A DNA stretch of 24,317 bases from an uncultured Prevotella sp. (GCA_947304695.1 CAMZBS010000029.1:1-24317), one strand, 5' to 3'. Shown: positions 14,439-23,196, counted from the stretch's first letter. Numbers and translations: made by a program. The notes: generated by a model not told the origin, from the sequence alone.

Positions 14439-15806
14439 TTACTTGGCGTTTTTTTCCTCAGCCACTATACGCATGCGGTTCCACACCACCATGCCCACGG
14501 TGATGACGGTAAGGATAGCAGCACCTACCCACTGGAGGTTGTTCACACACTTATAGATGCACCAGCCGAAGAGCGACGAGGCGAAGTCGAGGGCGCCGCC
14601 TTCAAAGCCAGCGGGTATGTCAGCAGCTTTGTCGCCCGTCTGTTCAAATACGGTATGGGCAGCCTGCGTGAAGGCAGGAGCCATGTCGGTGACGAAATAG
14701 AGGCCCACGGCCAGTGCCACAAGGCCGATGATGAAGGTCTTCACCACATTGCCTTTGGTAAACGGAAGTACCATGGGGAACAGGTAGAACATACCGGCCA
14801 GCGAGGCCAGCGGCAGGAACTGGTTGCCGGGCAGGATGACGGCCAGACCCAATGCTACGGGGATGAGCAGCAGCGATACGACCAGTGTGGTGGGGTGGCC
14901 GATGACCACAGCAGGCGACATGCCGATGTAGACTTTCTTGCCATTGAACTTGCGCTTCACCACCTCCTGCGTCTTCTCGGCAATGGGCTTCAGACCCTCG
15001 ATGAAGAGCGAGGTGATGCGGGGGATAAGTTCCATGACGGCACCCATCGTCACACCGAGGAACAGTATCTTCTTGATGTCCATCTGGGCCAGCACGCCAA
15101 TTAGCGCACCCACGATGACACCCAGCACAAGCGGCTCACCCATGACTCCGAACTTCTTCTTCATGCCCTCAGCATCAATGTTGAGACGGTCGAAGCCGGG
15201 AATCATGTCGAGTGCCTTGCCAATGAGCACGGCAAAGGGCACGAAACTCTGGCAGAAAGGCTGCGGAATCGAGATGCCCTGCCACTCAGGATAGTAGTCC
15301 TGGAAGCGGTCGGCAGTCAGGTCGGCCATGACTAGCGTAATGATGTAGCACACAATGGCGGCAAAGTAGCCCCAGGCCAGCGACTGGTCCATGACGAAGT
15401 AGGCCACGGCACCGATGAAGGCAAAGTGCCAGTAGTTCCACAGGTCTATATTAACGGTACGCGTACATTTAGTAATAAGCAGCAGGAAATTCACTCCTAA
15501 GCAGATGGGAATGATAAGTGCGCCTACGGCGGTGTTATACGCAACGGCGGCGGCAGCAGGCCAGCCCATGTCGAACACCTTCAGTTGCAGGTCGTACAGT
15601 TCGGAAATCTGGCTTAGTGGGCCACCGAAGTTGGTGGTCAGCAGTGCCGTGACGATGCCTAAGCCTACAAAGCCGACACCCACGTAGAGTCCACTCTTGA
15701 GCGAGCGACCAAACTTCAGGCCGATACACAGGCCGATGATGGTGAAGAGAATGGGCATCATGACCGATGCGCCCAGACTAATGATGTAGCTGAATATTTG
15801 TTCCAT
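14439..15806 (-). CDS. PTS galactitol-family IIC-like permease (orphan)
   Basis: The 455-aa polytopic protein aligns by eye with E. coli GatC from end to end. Shared features include an N-terminal YIISLGASVMMPI, GLYVGVGFVGLGIV, the VNIDLWNYWHFAF segment, the KKFGVMGEPLVLG motif and a GHPTTLVVSLLLIP stretch. IIC proteins are the membrane channels of sugar phosphotransferase systems. No IIA, IIB, HPr or enzyme I gene is present here, and complete PTS systems are uncommon in Bacteroidetes, so it may act as a PTS-independent carrier. It is first in an operon with kduI and the ExuT-like gene, pointing to uronates or deoxyketouronates as cargo. No TAnnTTTG box is visible in the 90-bp spacer upstream. 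Confidence 0.88.
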   Translation of the reverse strand: MEQIFSYIISLGASVMMPILFTIIGLCIGLKFGRSLKSGLYVGVGFVGLGIVTALLTTNFGGPLSQISELYDLQLKVFDMGWPAAAAVAYNTAVGALIIPICLGVNFLLLITKCTRTVNIDLWNYWHFAFIGAVAYFVMDQSLAWGYFAAIVCYIITLVMADLTADRFQDYYPEWQGISIPQPFCQSFVPFAVLIGKALDMIPGFDRLNIDAEGMKKKFGVMGEPLVLGVIVGALIGVLAQMDIKKILFLGVTMGAVMELIPRITSLFIEGLKPIAEKTQEVVKRKFNGKKVYIGMSPAVVIGHPTTLVVSLLLIPVALGLAVILPGNQFLPLASLAGMFYLFPMVLPFTKGNVVKTFIIGLVALAVGLYFVTDMAPAFTQAAHTVFEQTGDKAADIPAGFEGGALDFASSLFGWCIYKCVNNLQWVGAAILTVITVGMVVWNRMRIVAEEKNAK

Positions 15807-15825
15807 TTGTTTTGTAGATTATTTT

Positions 15826-15883
15826 GTTAGCTGTTAGCTGTTGGCTGTTGGCTTTCTGCTGCGAAGCGAAAAGCCAACAGCCA
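15826..15883. repeat. GTTRGCT tandem repeat and hairpin between lpxA and the IIC gene
   Basis: Four 7-bp units run from 15826 to 15853 (GTTAGCT twice, then GTTGGCT twice). TGGCTGTTGGCTTT (15842-15855) pairs perfectly with 15870-15883 around a 14-nt loop. It lies just after the lpxA stop on the minus strand and could work as a terminator or attenuator, although no T tract follows. Confidence 0.65.
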
Positions 15884-15896
15884 GCAACCTGTTATG

Positions 15897-16676
15897 TTAC
15901 TTCTTGCCAATGACACCCAGCTTGGTGCCGCGCATGAAGCTGATGACGTTACGTATCTCGGGACCATCGGGCACCTGGTCTTCTATCTGATTCACGGCAT
16001 CGAAGAGCGAGGTGTTGCTCAGGTAGACCAGACGATAGGCGTTGGCAATGTGCTTCAGCGTCTTTTCATCGACGCCATACGAACGTCCCATCGTGTAGTT
16101 CACACCACCATACTCTGAGCGCTTGGTGCAAATGATATACGGGGGGACATCTTTCGAGAATGTGGTGCCAGCTTGAATCATTGCACCCCGCCCTACGCGA
16201 GTCTTGGCATTTTCGATAACGCTTGAAGAGAAAATGACGCCGTCCTGAATCTCACAGTCTCCGGCAATCTTGGTTCCATAGCCGAACACACAACGGTCGG
16301 CCACCTTTGTATCATGACTAATGTGGGCACCTTCCATCAACACGTTGTCATTACCAATAACAGTCTGACCACCCGTATGAGTGGCACGGTTGATCACCAC
16401 GTTTTCGCGAATGATGTTATTGTTGCCAATGATGCATTCCGACTTTTCGCCACGGAAATCGAAGTCTTGTGGCAGGGCACCTATGACGCTTCCCTGATGC
16501 ACTTTGTTATGACTGCCCATGCGTGTGCCGTCAAGAATGCTAACGAAGGGAAATATAATGCAATTGTCGCCTATCACCACGTCATCCTCGATATACACAA
16601 ACGGGAATATCTTACAGTTGTTGCCTATGCGCGCTTTGGGCGATATTTCTGCACGGGGACTAATTTCGCTTGCCAT
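15897..16676 (-). CDS. LpxA-like acyl-ACP:UDP-N-acetylglucosamine O-acyltransferase family
   Basis: LpxA performs the first step of lipid A synthesis, moving a 3-hydroxyacyl chain from ACP to UDP-GlcNAc. The 259-aa product has the hexapeptide-repeat left-handed beta-helix and the C-terminal helical part (ANAYRLVYLSNTSLFDAVNQI). EGAHISHD (H118, H121) matches the E. coli AHIAHD motif holding the catalytic H125. The positions that I align with E. coli H144 and H160 are D140 and N156, and the GGMTAVHQF stretch is absent. It lies outside the usual lpxD-lpxC/fabZ-lpxA cluster, so it may be a second paralog with a different substrate. It begins 31 bp after the outer-membrane factor gene and is probably cotranscribed with the efflux operon. 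Confidence 0.82.
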   Translation of the reverse strand: MASEISPRAEISPKARIGNNCKIFPFVYIEDDVVIGDNCIIFPFVSILDGTRMGSHNKVHQGSVIGALPQDFDFRGEKSECIIGNNNIIRENVVINRATHTGGQTVIGNDNVLMEGAHISHDTKVADRCVFGYGTKIAGDCEIQDGVIFSSSVIENAKTRVGRGAMIQAGTTFSKDVPPYIICTKRSEYGGVNYTMGRSYGVDEKTLKHIANAYRLVYLSNTSLFDAVNQIEDQVPDGPEIRNVISFMRGTKLGVIGKK

Positions 16677-16707
16677 ATTTTTCTATTATCAGTTTTCAAT
16701 TAACATT

Positions 16708-18108
16708 TTACTTAGATCCACCACCCAATGCCTGATACAAGTTCACCACGGCCTGCATCTTGTTGAAGTCGTCGGCAACCTTCGAAATACGGGCGTTGAG
16801 CAGACTGGTCTGGGCCTGTATCACTTCCAGATAGGTGCTGCCCTTACTGATGTAGAGCTGTTTGGTGTCATTGACACTCTGCGTAAGCACCTCCACCTGT
16901 TTAGCTTCCAGTTGCGATTTCTCTTCGCTTGAGTTATAAAGCAGCAGGGCGTTCGATACTTCATTACCAGCTTTGAGAATGGCGTTCTGCCATTTGTTGA
17001 AGGCTTGCTCCTCCTGCATCTTGGCCACTTTCAGACCAGCCACTATCTGACCGTGCTGGAAGATGGGCTGAGTGAGCGAGCCAACGGCTGAGAGAATCCA
17101 CTTACCAGGGTTCACGACTGTTGAGCCCAGCGAATTGGTAAACATAGCCGTACCCGTAACCTTAATGTTAGGATAGAAACGCGAACGAGCCGTCTCCACG
17201 TCGTAGAAGCACTGAGCCAGTGCCATTTCAGCGGCATGCACGTCAGCACGGTTGCTCAGCAGTTGAATGCCCACGCCAGCAGAGAATTTCTGGGGCAGCG
17301 ATTGATTGTAGAATTTGCCTCGCTCAATCTTATGTCCGGCTTCGTTCAGGAGCAGTGACATCGAATTCTCCATTTCACGAATCTGACGACGCAGATCCAC
17401 GGCTTGTGCCTGCACCGAATAGTAACTCGATTCAGCGCTCTGCACACTGGTAGAACGGGCACGTCCCAGCTCTTTCTGCAACTTCATCATGTCCCAGGTC
17501 TCTTTTACCAGTCCCTGCATGTCGGTCACAATGGCCAGCTGTTCGTCCAGCATCATCAGCGTGTAATACAGGTTGGCAATGCCACAGATGATGTTGGTCT
17601 TCACTGCCACCTGATAGTCTTTGGTGGCCAGAAGCTGCATCTGTGCCGAACGCTTCTGTGAAAGCAGGCTGCCGAAAAGGTCAACATTCCATGAGGCTGA
17701 GATGGGAATCTGGTAGGTCTTTCCTACACTGGCACCGTCCATTTGCACACGGCTGATTGTACCTTGCGGCGCAATGGCCAGTGAAGGCAGGAAAGCCAAC
17801 TTGGCCACGGTGAGTGCCGTCTCCATCATCTTCACGTTAAGAGCAGCATTCTGCAGGTCAGTATTATTCTCCAGTGCCTTTTCAATGAGGGCCTGCAGCT
17901 GTGGGTCGGTAAACACCTCACGCCAGGGCAGGTTGCCAAAGTTCTCATCAGAGTTCACCTGCAGGGTATCATCGCCAACGACAACGTCGCGTATCAGCCC
18001 TTTCGTGTTCACTTCATCAGGACGCTCATATTTATTGTACAGTCCACAGCTGGTCAACAGAGTGAATACAATTAAAAAACTAAAATATTTAAAAATTAAA
18101 TGCTTCAT
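16708..18108 (-). CDS. RND efflux outer-membrane factor lipoprotein (OprM/TolC type)
   Basis: This is the outer-membrane channel of the tripartite pump encoded upstream. With the start at 18108 the protein is 466 aa and begins with a lipoprotein signal peptide ending LLTSC, lipidated at C21. Two OEP repeats follow, rich in coiled-coil-like alanine/glutamine helices; ALENNTDLQNAALNV and LSNRADVHAAEMAL are typical entry motifs of each half. An in-frame ATG at 18135 would add nine residues (MRKLKKRKN) in front of the signal peptide and lies 15 bases after the RND stop; I prefer 18108 because of the standard signal-peptide length and the GGAAG just before it. It is third in the operon. Confidence 0.9.
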   Translation of the reverse strand: MKHLIFKYFSFLIVFTLLTSCGLYNKYERPDEVNTKGLIRDVVVGDDTLQVNSDENFGNLPWREVFTDPQLQALIEKALENNTDLQNAALNVKMMETALTVAKLAFLPSLAIAPQGTISRVQMDGASVGKTYQIPISASWNVDLFGSLLSQKRSAQMQLLATKDYQVAVKTNIICGIANLYYTLMMLDEQLAIVTDMQGLVKETWDMMKLQKELGRARSTSVQSAESSYYSVQAQAVDLRRQIREMENSMSLLLNEAGHKIERGKFYNQSLPQKFSAGVGIQLLSNRADVHAAEMALAQCFYDVETARSRFYPNIKVTGTAMFTNSLGSTVVNPGKWILSAVGSLTQPIFQHGQIVAGLKVAKMQEEQAFNKWQNAILKAGNEVSNALLLYNSSEEKSQLEAKQVEVLTQSVNDTKQLYISKGSTYLEVIQAQTSLLNARISKVADDFNKMQAVVNLYQALGGGSK

Positions 18109-18150
18109 ATTCTTCCGTTTTTTTAATTTTCTCATTATTTAATTTTTTAA

Positions 18151-21100
18151 TTATTTCTGCAGCTCATATTCCACGGGGCGCTTGGCATATTGCTGCAACT
18201 CCGTGGTCACGTCAGGATTCTCTTCGTCACCCTCAAACTTGATGGGACTGATCTTCTCCTGCAATGACTGGAAGATGGTAAACAGCGTGGGCACAACCAG
18301 AATCTGGCAAAGCGTACCAATGAGCATACCGCCCACGGCAGCAGCGCCCAGCGTCTGGTTACCGTTCTTGCCTACACCACTGGCAAACATCATGGGCAAC
18401 AGACCGATTACCATGGCCAATGACGTCATCAGAATAGGACGCAGACGGGCTGCAGCACCTAACACTGCCGACCATGAAATGGCCATACCCGTATGACGGC
18501 GCTCCAGGGCAAACTGTACAATCAGGATGGCATTCTTGGCCAACAGACCAATCAGCATGATAAGCGAAATCTGCATGTAAATGTCGTTCGAATGACCAAA
18601 CAGCATGGTGAACAGGAAGCAGCCTGCCAAACCGAAAGGTACGGAGAGCACCACGGCCAGCGGCAGGATGTACGACTCGTACTGTGCCGACAAAATCAGA
18701 TAGATGAAGATGAAGCAAAGCACAAAGATGATTCCTGTGGTGTTCGAAGCCTTTGCCTCCTCACGCGTCAGACCTGAATAATCGTAAGTGTATCCCTGGG
18801 GCAGTATATCGGCAGCTACCTCCTGGGCAGCCTTGATAGCCTCACCTGTTGAATAGCCGTCAGCCACAGTTGCCGTCACATTGATTGAGGTAAACAGGTT
18901 GAAACGGTTGATATTCGAAGGACCGTAGACGCGTTCCATGCGGCAGTACTCCTGCACAGGCGACATACCGCCAGGTGTGCGTACATAAATACTGTTGAGC
19001 GACTCTGGAGTCATGCGGGTCTCAGGCGAACCCTGAATCATCACACGATAGAGCTTGCCGTAGGCATTGAAGTTCGAAGCATACAGACCACCGTAATAAC
19101 CCTGCAACGTAGTAAGCACCGTATTGGGCGAAATGCCTGCCTGCTTACACTTGGCCGCATCAATATGCAACATGTACTGCGGATAGTTGGGGTTATAAGA
19201 CGTCTGGGCTGTCTGGAACTCAGGACGCTTGTTAAGCTCTGCCAGGAATTCCTTGACAACGCCAAAGAACTTGTCGAGTGAGCCACCCGTGCGGTCCTGC
19301 ATCACCATCGACACACCGCTGTTGGCTGAGAAGCCAGGAATCATAGGCGGTGCAAAGGCCAGAATCTGTGCGTCCTTGATGTGGGCCGTCTTGATGTATA
19401 TCTGAGCCAACACACCTGTCGACTCATACGGATTCAGGAAGAAACGATAGATACCGTCACCTTCCCACAGTCCGCTGATCTTCCACCACAATCCCTTCTG
19501 ACGCTCAGAGAAAGGCTTCAGCTTGATGATAAAGGTTGCCTGGTCAGAACCAGAACCAGCAATGAAGTTGTAGCCCTGGATCTGCTCACGGCTCTGGATG
19601 GCAGGATCGGCTGCAAGAATGGCATCCACTTCGTCGATAATCTGTCGGGTACGGGCCACTGAGGTTGACGGTGGCATGGAAATGGTGCAGAAAAGCGTTC
19701 CCGTATCTTCGTCGGGCACCAGGCCGGTCTTCGTTGTTACCATACTTCCTGCCAGTATGGCAATGCCTAAGATGACCACAAGGCCAATAGCCAACGGCTT
19801 ACGCACCAGTTTCTCCACACGTTTCTTGTAGCTGCCCAGCACTTTGTCATAGGCCGCATTAAACGAAGCGTGGAAACGGTCAATAGTAGACATGACCTTT
19901 TCGTGACCTTCGGCATCGTGGGGCTTCAGGAAGATTGCACAAAGGGCTGGCGACAAGGTCAAGGCGTTCAGAGCCGAGATGAAGATGGACACAGCCATCG
20001 TCACACCGAACTCACGATAGAACGAACCGCTGGTACCGCCAATGAACGACACAGGGATGAACACCGAAGCCATCACCAGCGTAATCGATATGATGGCACC
20101 TGAAATCTCATTCATGGCATCGATAGAAGCCGAGAGCGACGATTTGTAGCCCTGATCAAGCTTGGCATGCACGGCCTCGACCACCACGATGGCGTCGTCG
20201 ACCACGATGGCGATGGCCAGCAGCAGGGCCGACAGCGTCAGCAGGTTGATGGAGAAGCCGAAGACTTCAAGGAAGAAGAACGTACCGACAAGTGACACCG
20301 GCACGGCAATCAGCGGGATGAGCGTAGAGCGCCAGTCCTGCAGGAACACGTAAATCACGACGAACACCAGGAAGAGGGTGAACAGCAGGGTGAACACCAC
20401 TTCTTCGATCGAGGCATAAAGGAACTCGGTTACGTCGTAGTTGATTTTATAGGTCATGCCCGGCGGGAACAACTTGGACTGTTCCTCCAATTCAGCCTTC
20501 ACCTGCTTGGCAATCTCGTTGGCGTTAGAGCCTGCAATCTGCTGCACCATGCCCAACACCGAAGGAAGGTTGTTGTTTCTCATCGAGACGCTGTACTGCT
20601 GACCGCCCAGTTCAATCCTGGCCACGTCTTTCAGTTTCAGCGTTTGTCCATTGGCATCACTGGAGATCACAATGTTGCCGAATTCCTCAGCACTCTTTAG
20701 GCGACCCGTATAGCGCATGGCATACTCAAAGGCCACATCGGATTCCTGACCGAACGAACCTGGGGCTGCCTCGATGTTCTGTTCTGCCAGCACATTCGAG
20801 ATGTCCGAAGGCATTAGGTTGTACTGCTTCATCACGTCGGGCTTCAGCCAGATACGCATCGAATAGGTCTTCAGACCCGGACTCTGCACATCGCCCACAC
20901 CCTGTATACGCTTGATAGCCGGGATAATGTTGATGTTGTTATAGTTCGTCAGGAACTCATCGTCGTAACGGCCATCAGAGGTCAGTGTGAACATCAGCAC
21001 CTGCGAAGTCTGTCGCTTCGTCACTGTCACACCAATACGCGTCACCTCGGCAGGCAGCAAGGCCTGTGCCTGCTGCACACGGTTCTGCACATTCACGGCA

Positions 21101-21408
21101 CACATATCGGCATTCATGCCCTGACGGAACAGCACACTGATCTGTGCCGAACCAGCAGAAGCCGTAGAAGAAATATAGTCCATGCCTTCCACACCGTTGA
21201 TGCTTTCTTCCAAAGGTGTGATGACGGAGTTCTTCACCGTCTCGGCATCGGCTCCAGGATAGCTAGTCCATACCGCAACGGTAGGAGGCGCTATGTTGGG
21301 GTACTGCTCAATAGGCAGCGACACCAGTCCGATGACACCCAGCAAGACGATGAGAATTGAAATCACCGTCGACAGTACCGGGCGCTTTATAAATGTTGTA
21401 AAAGTCAT
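18151..21408 (-). CDS. RND multidrug efflux pump, AcrB/HAE1 family
   Basis: This is the inner-membrane proton-driven pump subunit, 1085 aa, slightly longer than E. coli AcrB (1049 aa) because of an extended C-terminal tail. The N terminus FIKRPVLSTVISILIVLLGVI is typical. Proton-relay residues are present: D404 and D405 in VVDDAIVVVEAV (helix 4) and K958 in GLLAKNAILIVQF (helix 10). The two large periplasmic loops after helices 1 and 7 are present (for example GGQQYSVSMRNNNLPSV). HAE1 family members mostly export drugs, bile acids or detergents; the specific substrate is not readable. The gene is second in the operon and separated from the fusion-protein gene by a 72-bp repeat-rich spacer. 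Confidence 0.96.
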   Translation of the reverse strand: MTFTTFIKRPVLSTVISILIVLLGVIGLVSLPIEQYPNIAPPTVAVWTSYPGADAETVKNSVITPLEESINGVEGMDYISSTASAGSAQISVLFRQGMNADMCAVNVQNRVQQAQALLPAEVTRIGVTVTKRQTSQVLMFTLTSDGRYDDEFLTNYNNINIIPAIKRIQGVGDVQSPGLKTYSMRIWLKPDVMKQYNLMPSDISNVLAEQNIEAAPGSFGQESDVAFEYAMRYTGRLKSAEEFGNIVISSDANGQTLKLKDVARIELGGQQYSVSMRNNNLPSVLGMVQQIAGSNANEIAKQVKAELEEQSKLFPPGMTYKINYDVTEFLYASIEEVVFTLLFTLFLVFVVIYVFLQDWRSTLIPLIAVPVSLVGTFFFLEVFGFSINLLTLSALLLAIAIVVDDAIVVVEAVHAKLDQGYKSSLSASIDAMNEISGAIISITLVMASVFIPVSFIGGTSGSFYREFGVTMAVSIFISALNALTLSPALCAIFLKPHDAEGHEKVMSTIDRFHASFNAAYDKVLGSYKKRVEKLVRKPLAIGLVVILGIAILAGSMVTTKTGLVPDEDTGTLFCTISMPPSTSVARTRQIIDEVDAILAADPAIQSREQIQGYNFIAGSGSDQATFIIKLKPFSERQKGLWWKISGLWEGDGIYRFFLNPYESTGVLAQIYIKTAHIKDAQILAFAPPMIPGFSANSGVSMVMQDRTGGSLDKFFGVVKEFLAELNKRPEFQTAQTSYNPNYPQYMLHIDAAKCKQAGISPNTVLTTLQGYYGGLYASNFNAYGKLYRVMIQGSPETRMTPESLNSIYVRTPGGMSPVQEYCRMERVYGPSNINRFNLFTSINVTATVADGYSTGEAIKAAQEVAADILPQGYTYDYSGLTREEAKASNTTGIIFVLCFIFIYLILSAQYESYILPLAVVLSVPFGLAGCFLFTMLFGHSNDIYMQISLIMLIGLLAKNAILIVQFALERRHTGMAISWSAVLGAAARLRPILMTSLAMVIGLLPMMFASGVGKNGNQTLGAAAVGGMLIGTLCQILVVPTLFTIFQSLQEKISPIKFEGDEENPDVTTELQQYAKRPVEYELQK

Positions 21409-21419
21409 ATTACTGCGTC

Positions 21420-21478
21420 AATTTCTAAATTCTAAATTTCAAATTATGATGGCTCATAATTCATAATTTATCATTTGC
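21420..21478. repeat. A+T-rich short-word repeats between fusion-protein and RND genes
   Basis: The spacer contains AATTTCTAAATTCTAAATTT followed by ATTATGA (21443-21449) and TCATAAT twice (21454-21460, 21461-21467). ATTATGA and the first TCATAAT form a small hairpin with a 4-nt loop. No gene is present. Confidence 0.6.
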
Positions 21479-21480
21479 AA

Positions 21481-22650
21481 TTATTTTTTCATCGCCCCCA
21501 CAATATCACCGGCGCTCATGGCCTTGGCCTGCTCCTGGATTTTCTGCTCATAGCGTTCAGGAGTGATCGGTACGATTTCCATTTGGTCGGAAAGTTTCGT
21601 GATACCATTGGTCACATATTTGTCCCCCACCTTCAGGCCGCCTGTCACAATATAGGTATTGCCGTCGTTCTGAGGATCGACGGTAATCTCAGTATAATTC
21701 ACCTTGTTGTCCTTGCCCAGAAGGTAGACAAACTTCTTGTTCTGCACCTCCATGACGCATGACTGCGGAATAACAATGGCCGAAGTCTGGTCACGCGGAA
21801 TGACGATGTTGCCCGAACCACCGCTCTTTAGCATGCGGTTTGAGTTGGGGAACAGGGCTATGAGCTGCACGGTGCCCGTAGCTGCGTCGATTACGCCGCT
21901 CATCTTCGTCACCTTGCCCTCATGTTCGTAGATGGTGCCGTCGGCCAGCTGCAGCTTCACCGAAGGCATTTCATTAAGACCGCTGTTTGTCTTCGACATC
22001 TCAAGTGCAACCTTCTCGTTGACGGAGAAATAGACTTCCATTGACGAGTTGTTGCTCACGGTGGTCAGCACATTCTGTGCGCTCACCAGCGTGCCCACCT
22101 TGTAGGGCAGTGTGCCCACCACACCCGTGGCAGGACTTTTCACATAGCAGAAGCTCAAGGTCTCCTTGGCGCTGGCCAGTGCAGCTTCGGCCTGTGCCAG
22201 ACCAGCCTTTGCCTGCTCGTAGGTGTTCTCCGAGGTCTGCAGCTCATAGTCGCCAATGACCTTGTTGTCATACAGCTGTTTCGAGTTTTCATAAGTCAGC
22301 TTGGCAGTATTCACCTGTGTCTTGGCTGTATTTACAGCTGCCTGTGCCTGACGAACCTGTGCCTGATAGGTTGCGTTGTCGATCTCGAACAGGGTCTGTC
22401 CGGTGCTCACTGTCTGGCCTTCACGCACGTAGATTTTTGTTACAAAGCCAGCCACCTTGGGGCAGATCTGCACGTCCTGCACACCCTTGATAGTGGCGGG
22501 ATAGGCGGTTTGCATGGCAGCATTGCTGGTGCTCACTTCAACAACGGGATACTCGTTGTCGCCGAAGGTCGGGCGTCCGCCGCCGCCACTGCATGAGGCA
22601 AGCAACAGGGCTGAGGCCGCAACCATCATAAGAATCTTGTTCTTTTTCAT
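21481..22650 (-). CDS. RND efflux periplasmic adaptor lipoprotein (MexA/AcrA type)
   Basis: The membrane-fusion subunit joins the RND pump to the outer-membrane channel. The 389-aa product begins with a lipoprotein signal peptide ending LLASC (C20), then a glycine-rich linker. The split lipoyl domain is visible as ATIKGVQDVQICPKVAGFV and IYVREGQTVSTGQTLFEID, interrupted by a long alpha-hairpin rich in A, Q and N (about residues 95-170), and followed by the beta-barrel (VYFSVNEKVALEM) and membrane-proximal domain (PQSCVMEVQNKKFVYLL). It is the first gene of the operon, behind a -7 promoter box 80 bp upstream. No local regulator gene is visible. Confidence 0.95.
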   Translation of the reverse strand: MKKNKILMMVAASALLLASCSGGGGRPTFGDNEYPVVEVSTSNAAMQTAYPATIKGVQDVQICPKVAGFVTKIYVREGQTVSTGQTLFEIDNATYQAQVRQAQAAVNTAKTQVNTAKLTYENSKQLYDNKVIGDYELQTSENTYEQAKAGLAQAEAALASAKETLSFCYVKSPATGVVGTLPYKVGTLVSAQNVLTTVSNNSSMEVYFSVNEKVALEMSKTNSGLNEMPSVKLQLADGTIYEHEGKVTKMSGVIDAATGTVQLIALFPNSNRMLKSGGSGNIVIPRDQTSAIVIPQSCVMEVQNKKFVYLLGKDNKVNYTEITVDPQNDGNTYIVTGGLKVGDKYVTNGITKLSDQMEIVPITPERYEQKIQEQAKAMSAGDIVGAMKK

Positions 22651-22667
22651 ACCTATTTTTGATGCTT

Positions 22668-22685
22668 AAATTTATTTATAAATTT
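22668..22685. repeat. A+T-rich inverted repeat in the efflux operon leader
   Basis: AAATTTAT and ATAAATTT flank a 2-base centre, lying between the promoter box (22730-22737) and the first ATG (22650). The position suits an operator or an mRNA structure, but the A+T composition makes chance likely. Confidence 0.35.
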
Positions 22686-22729
22686 CAATTCTTTCGGAAC
22701 TATTCAGACGAAATCGTCGTTTCAAACTG

Positions 22730-22737
22730 CAAAATTA
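22730..22737 (-). promoter_or_regulatory. -7 promoter box of the efflux operon
   Basis: The minus strand reads TAATTTTG, a TAnnTTTG match, predicting a leader of roughly 70 nt before the adaptor gene. No regulator gene lies next to it. Confidence 0.55.
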
Positions 22738-22836
22738 CGAAAAAAGACTGGAAATAGTTGTTGCGTGCGCATATTTTTACGGTTTATTAGCACACAAAAG
22801 TAGCTCTCGTTTCGATTCTGCGGACAATAAAAATCT

Positions 22837-22880
22837 GCGAAATAGAACGTGAAACATCCCCGTTTGCCATGTTCCACGCT
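22837..22880. repeat. Dispersed hairpin repeat, copy 2
   Basis: GCGAAATAGAACGTGAAAC (22837-22855) is identical to one arm of the hairpin at 1641-1689 (read on its minus strand). The second arm, ATGTTCCACGCT (22869-22880), is a degenerate version of ATGTTTCACGCT. The stem is weaker here than in copy 1. Confidence 0.6.
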
Positions 22881-22920
22881 GGGCTGGAGGCCTGCCGTGG
22901 CCTGAACGTGGGCAGCTGGG

Positions 22921-23052
22921 GCTTAGTTGTCTTTCGCTGAAGGCTTTTTCCTACGTTTGCTGTAGCTTGATTGCGATGCAACGGAGGCTTGGTTGTGGTG
23001 GAACGGGGGCTTGGTTGTTCTGCAAATGAGGCTTGGTCGTGGGACGGCTTTG
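22921..23052 (+). repeat. Array of six 22-bp degenerate repeats in perfect register
   Basis: GCTT recurs at 22921, 22943, 22965, 22987, 23009 and 23031, exactly 22 bases apart each time. Four units begin with GCTTGGTTGT or a one- or two-base variant, and units 1, 3, 4 and 5 end in purine-rich AAG, GAG or GGG. Units 3 to 5 are most alike; unit 2 is the most diverged. The period is not a multiple of three, so it is not a coding repeat, and there are no spacers between units, so it is not a CRISPR. It lies between the divergent efflux operon and amylase gene. Confidence 0.7.
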
Positions 23053-23196
23053 CCTTTCTGTTTAGTAAGTCGCTGTGGCACAGCGACATACATAGGTGCT
23101 CAAAAACGGGCTTATTTGGGGACGAAGATGATGCTGGTGGATTTTGAGCGAATTACAGCCATGCTTCTGTCATCTTTTTTCAACAGGGCAGGTGGG

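Noticed and set aside
14439..15806. Complete phosphotransferase system
   Set aside because: Only the IIC membrane part is present; no IIA, IIB, HPr or enzyme I gene can be found in the window.
22921..23052. CRISPR array
   Set aside because: The units are contiguous, degenerate and have no unique spacers between identical repeats.
22787..23089. Minus-strand 100-codon frame in the 650-bp spacer
   Set aside because: It is rich in P, T, S and Q because it reads through the 22-bp repeats and the hairpin repeat; there are no family features.
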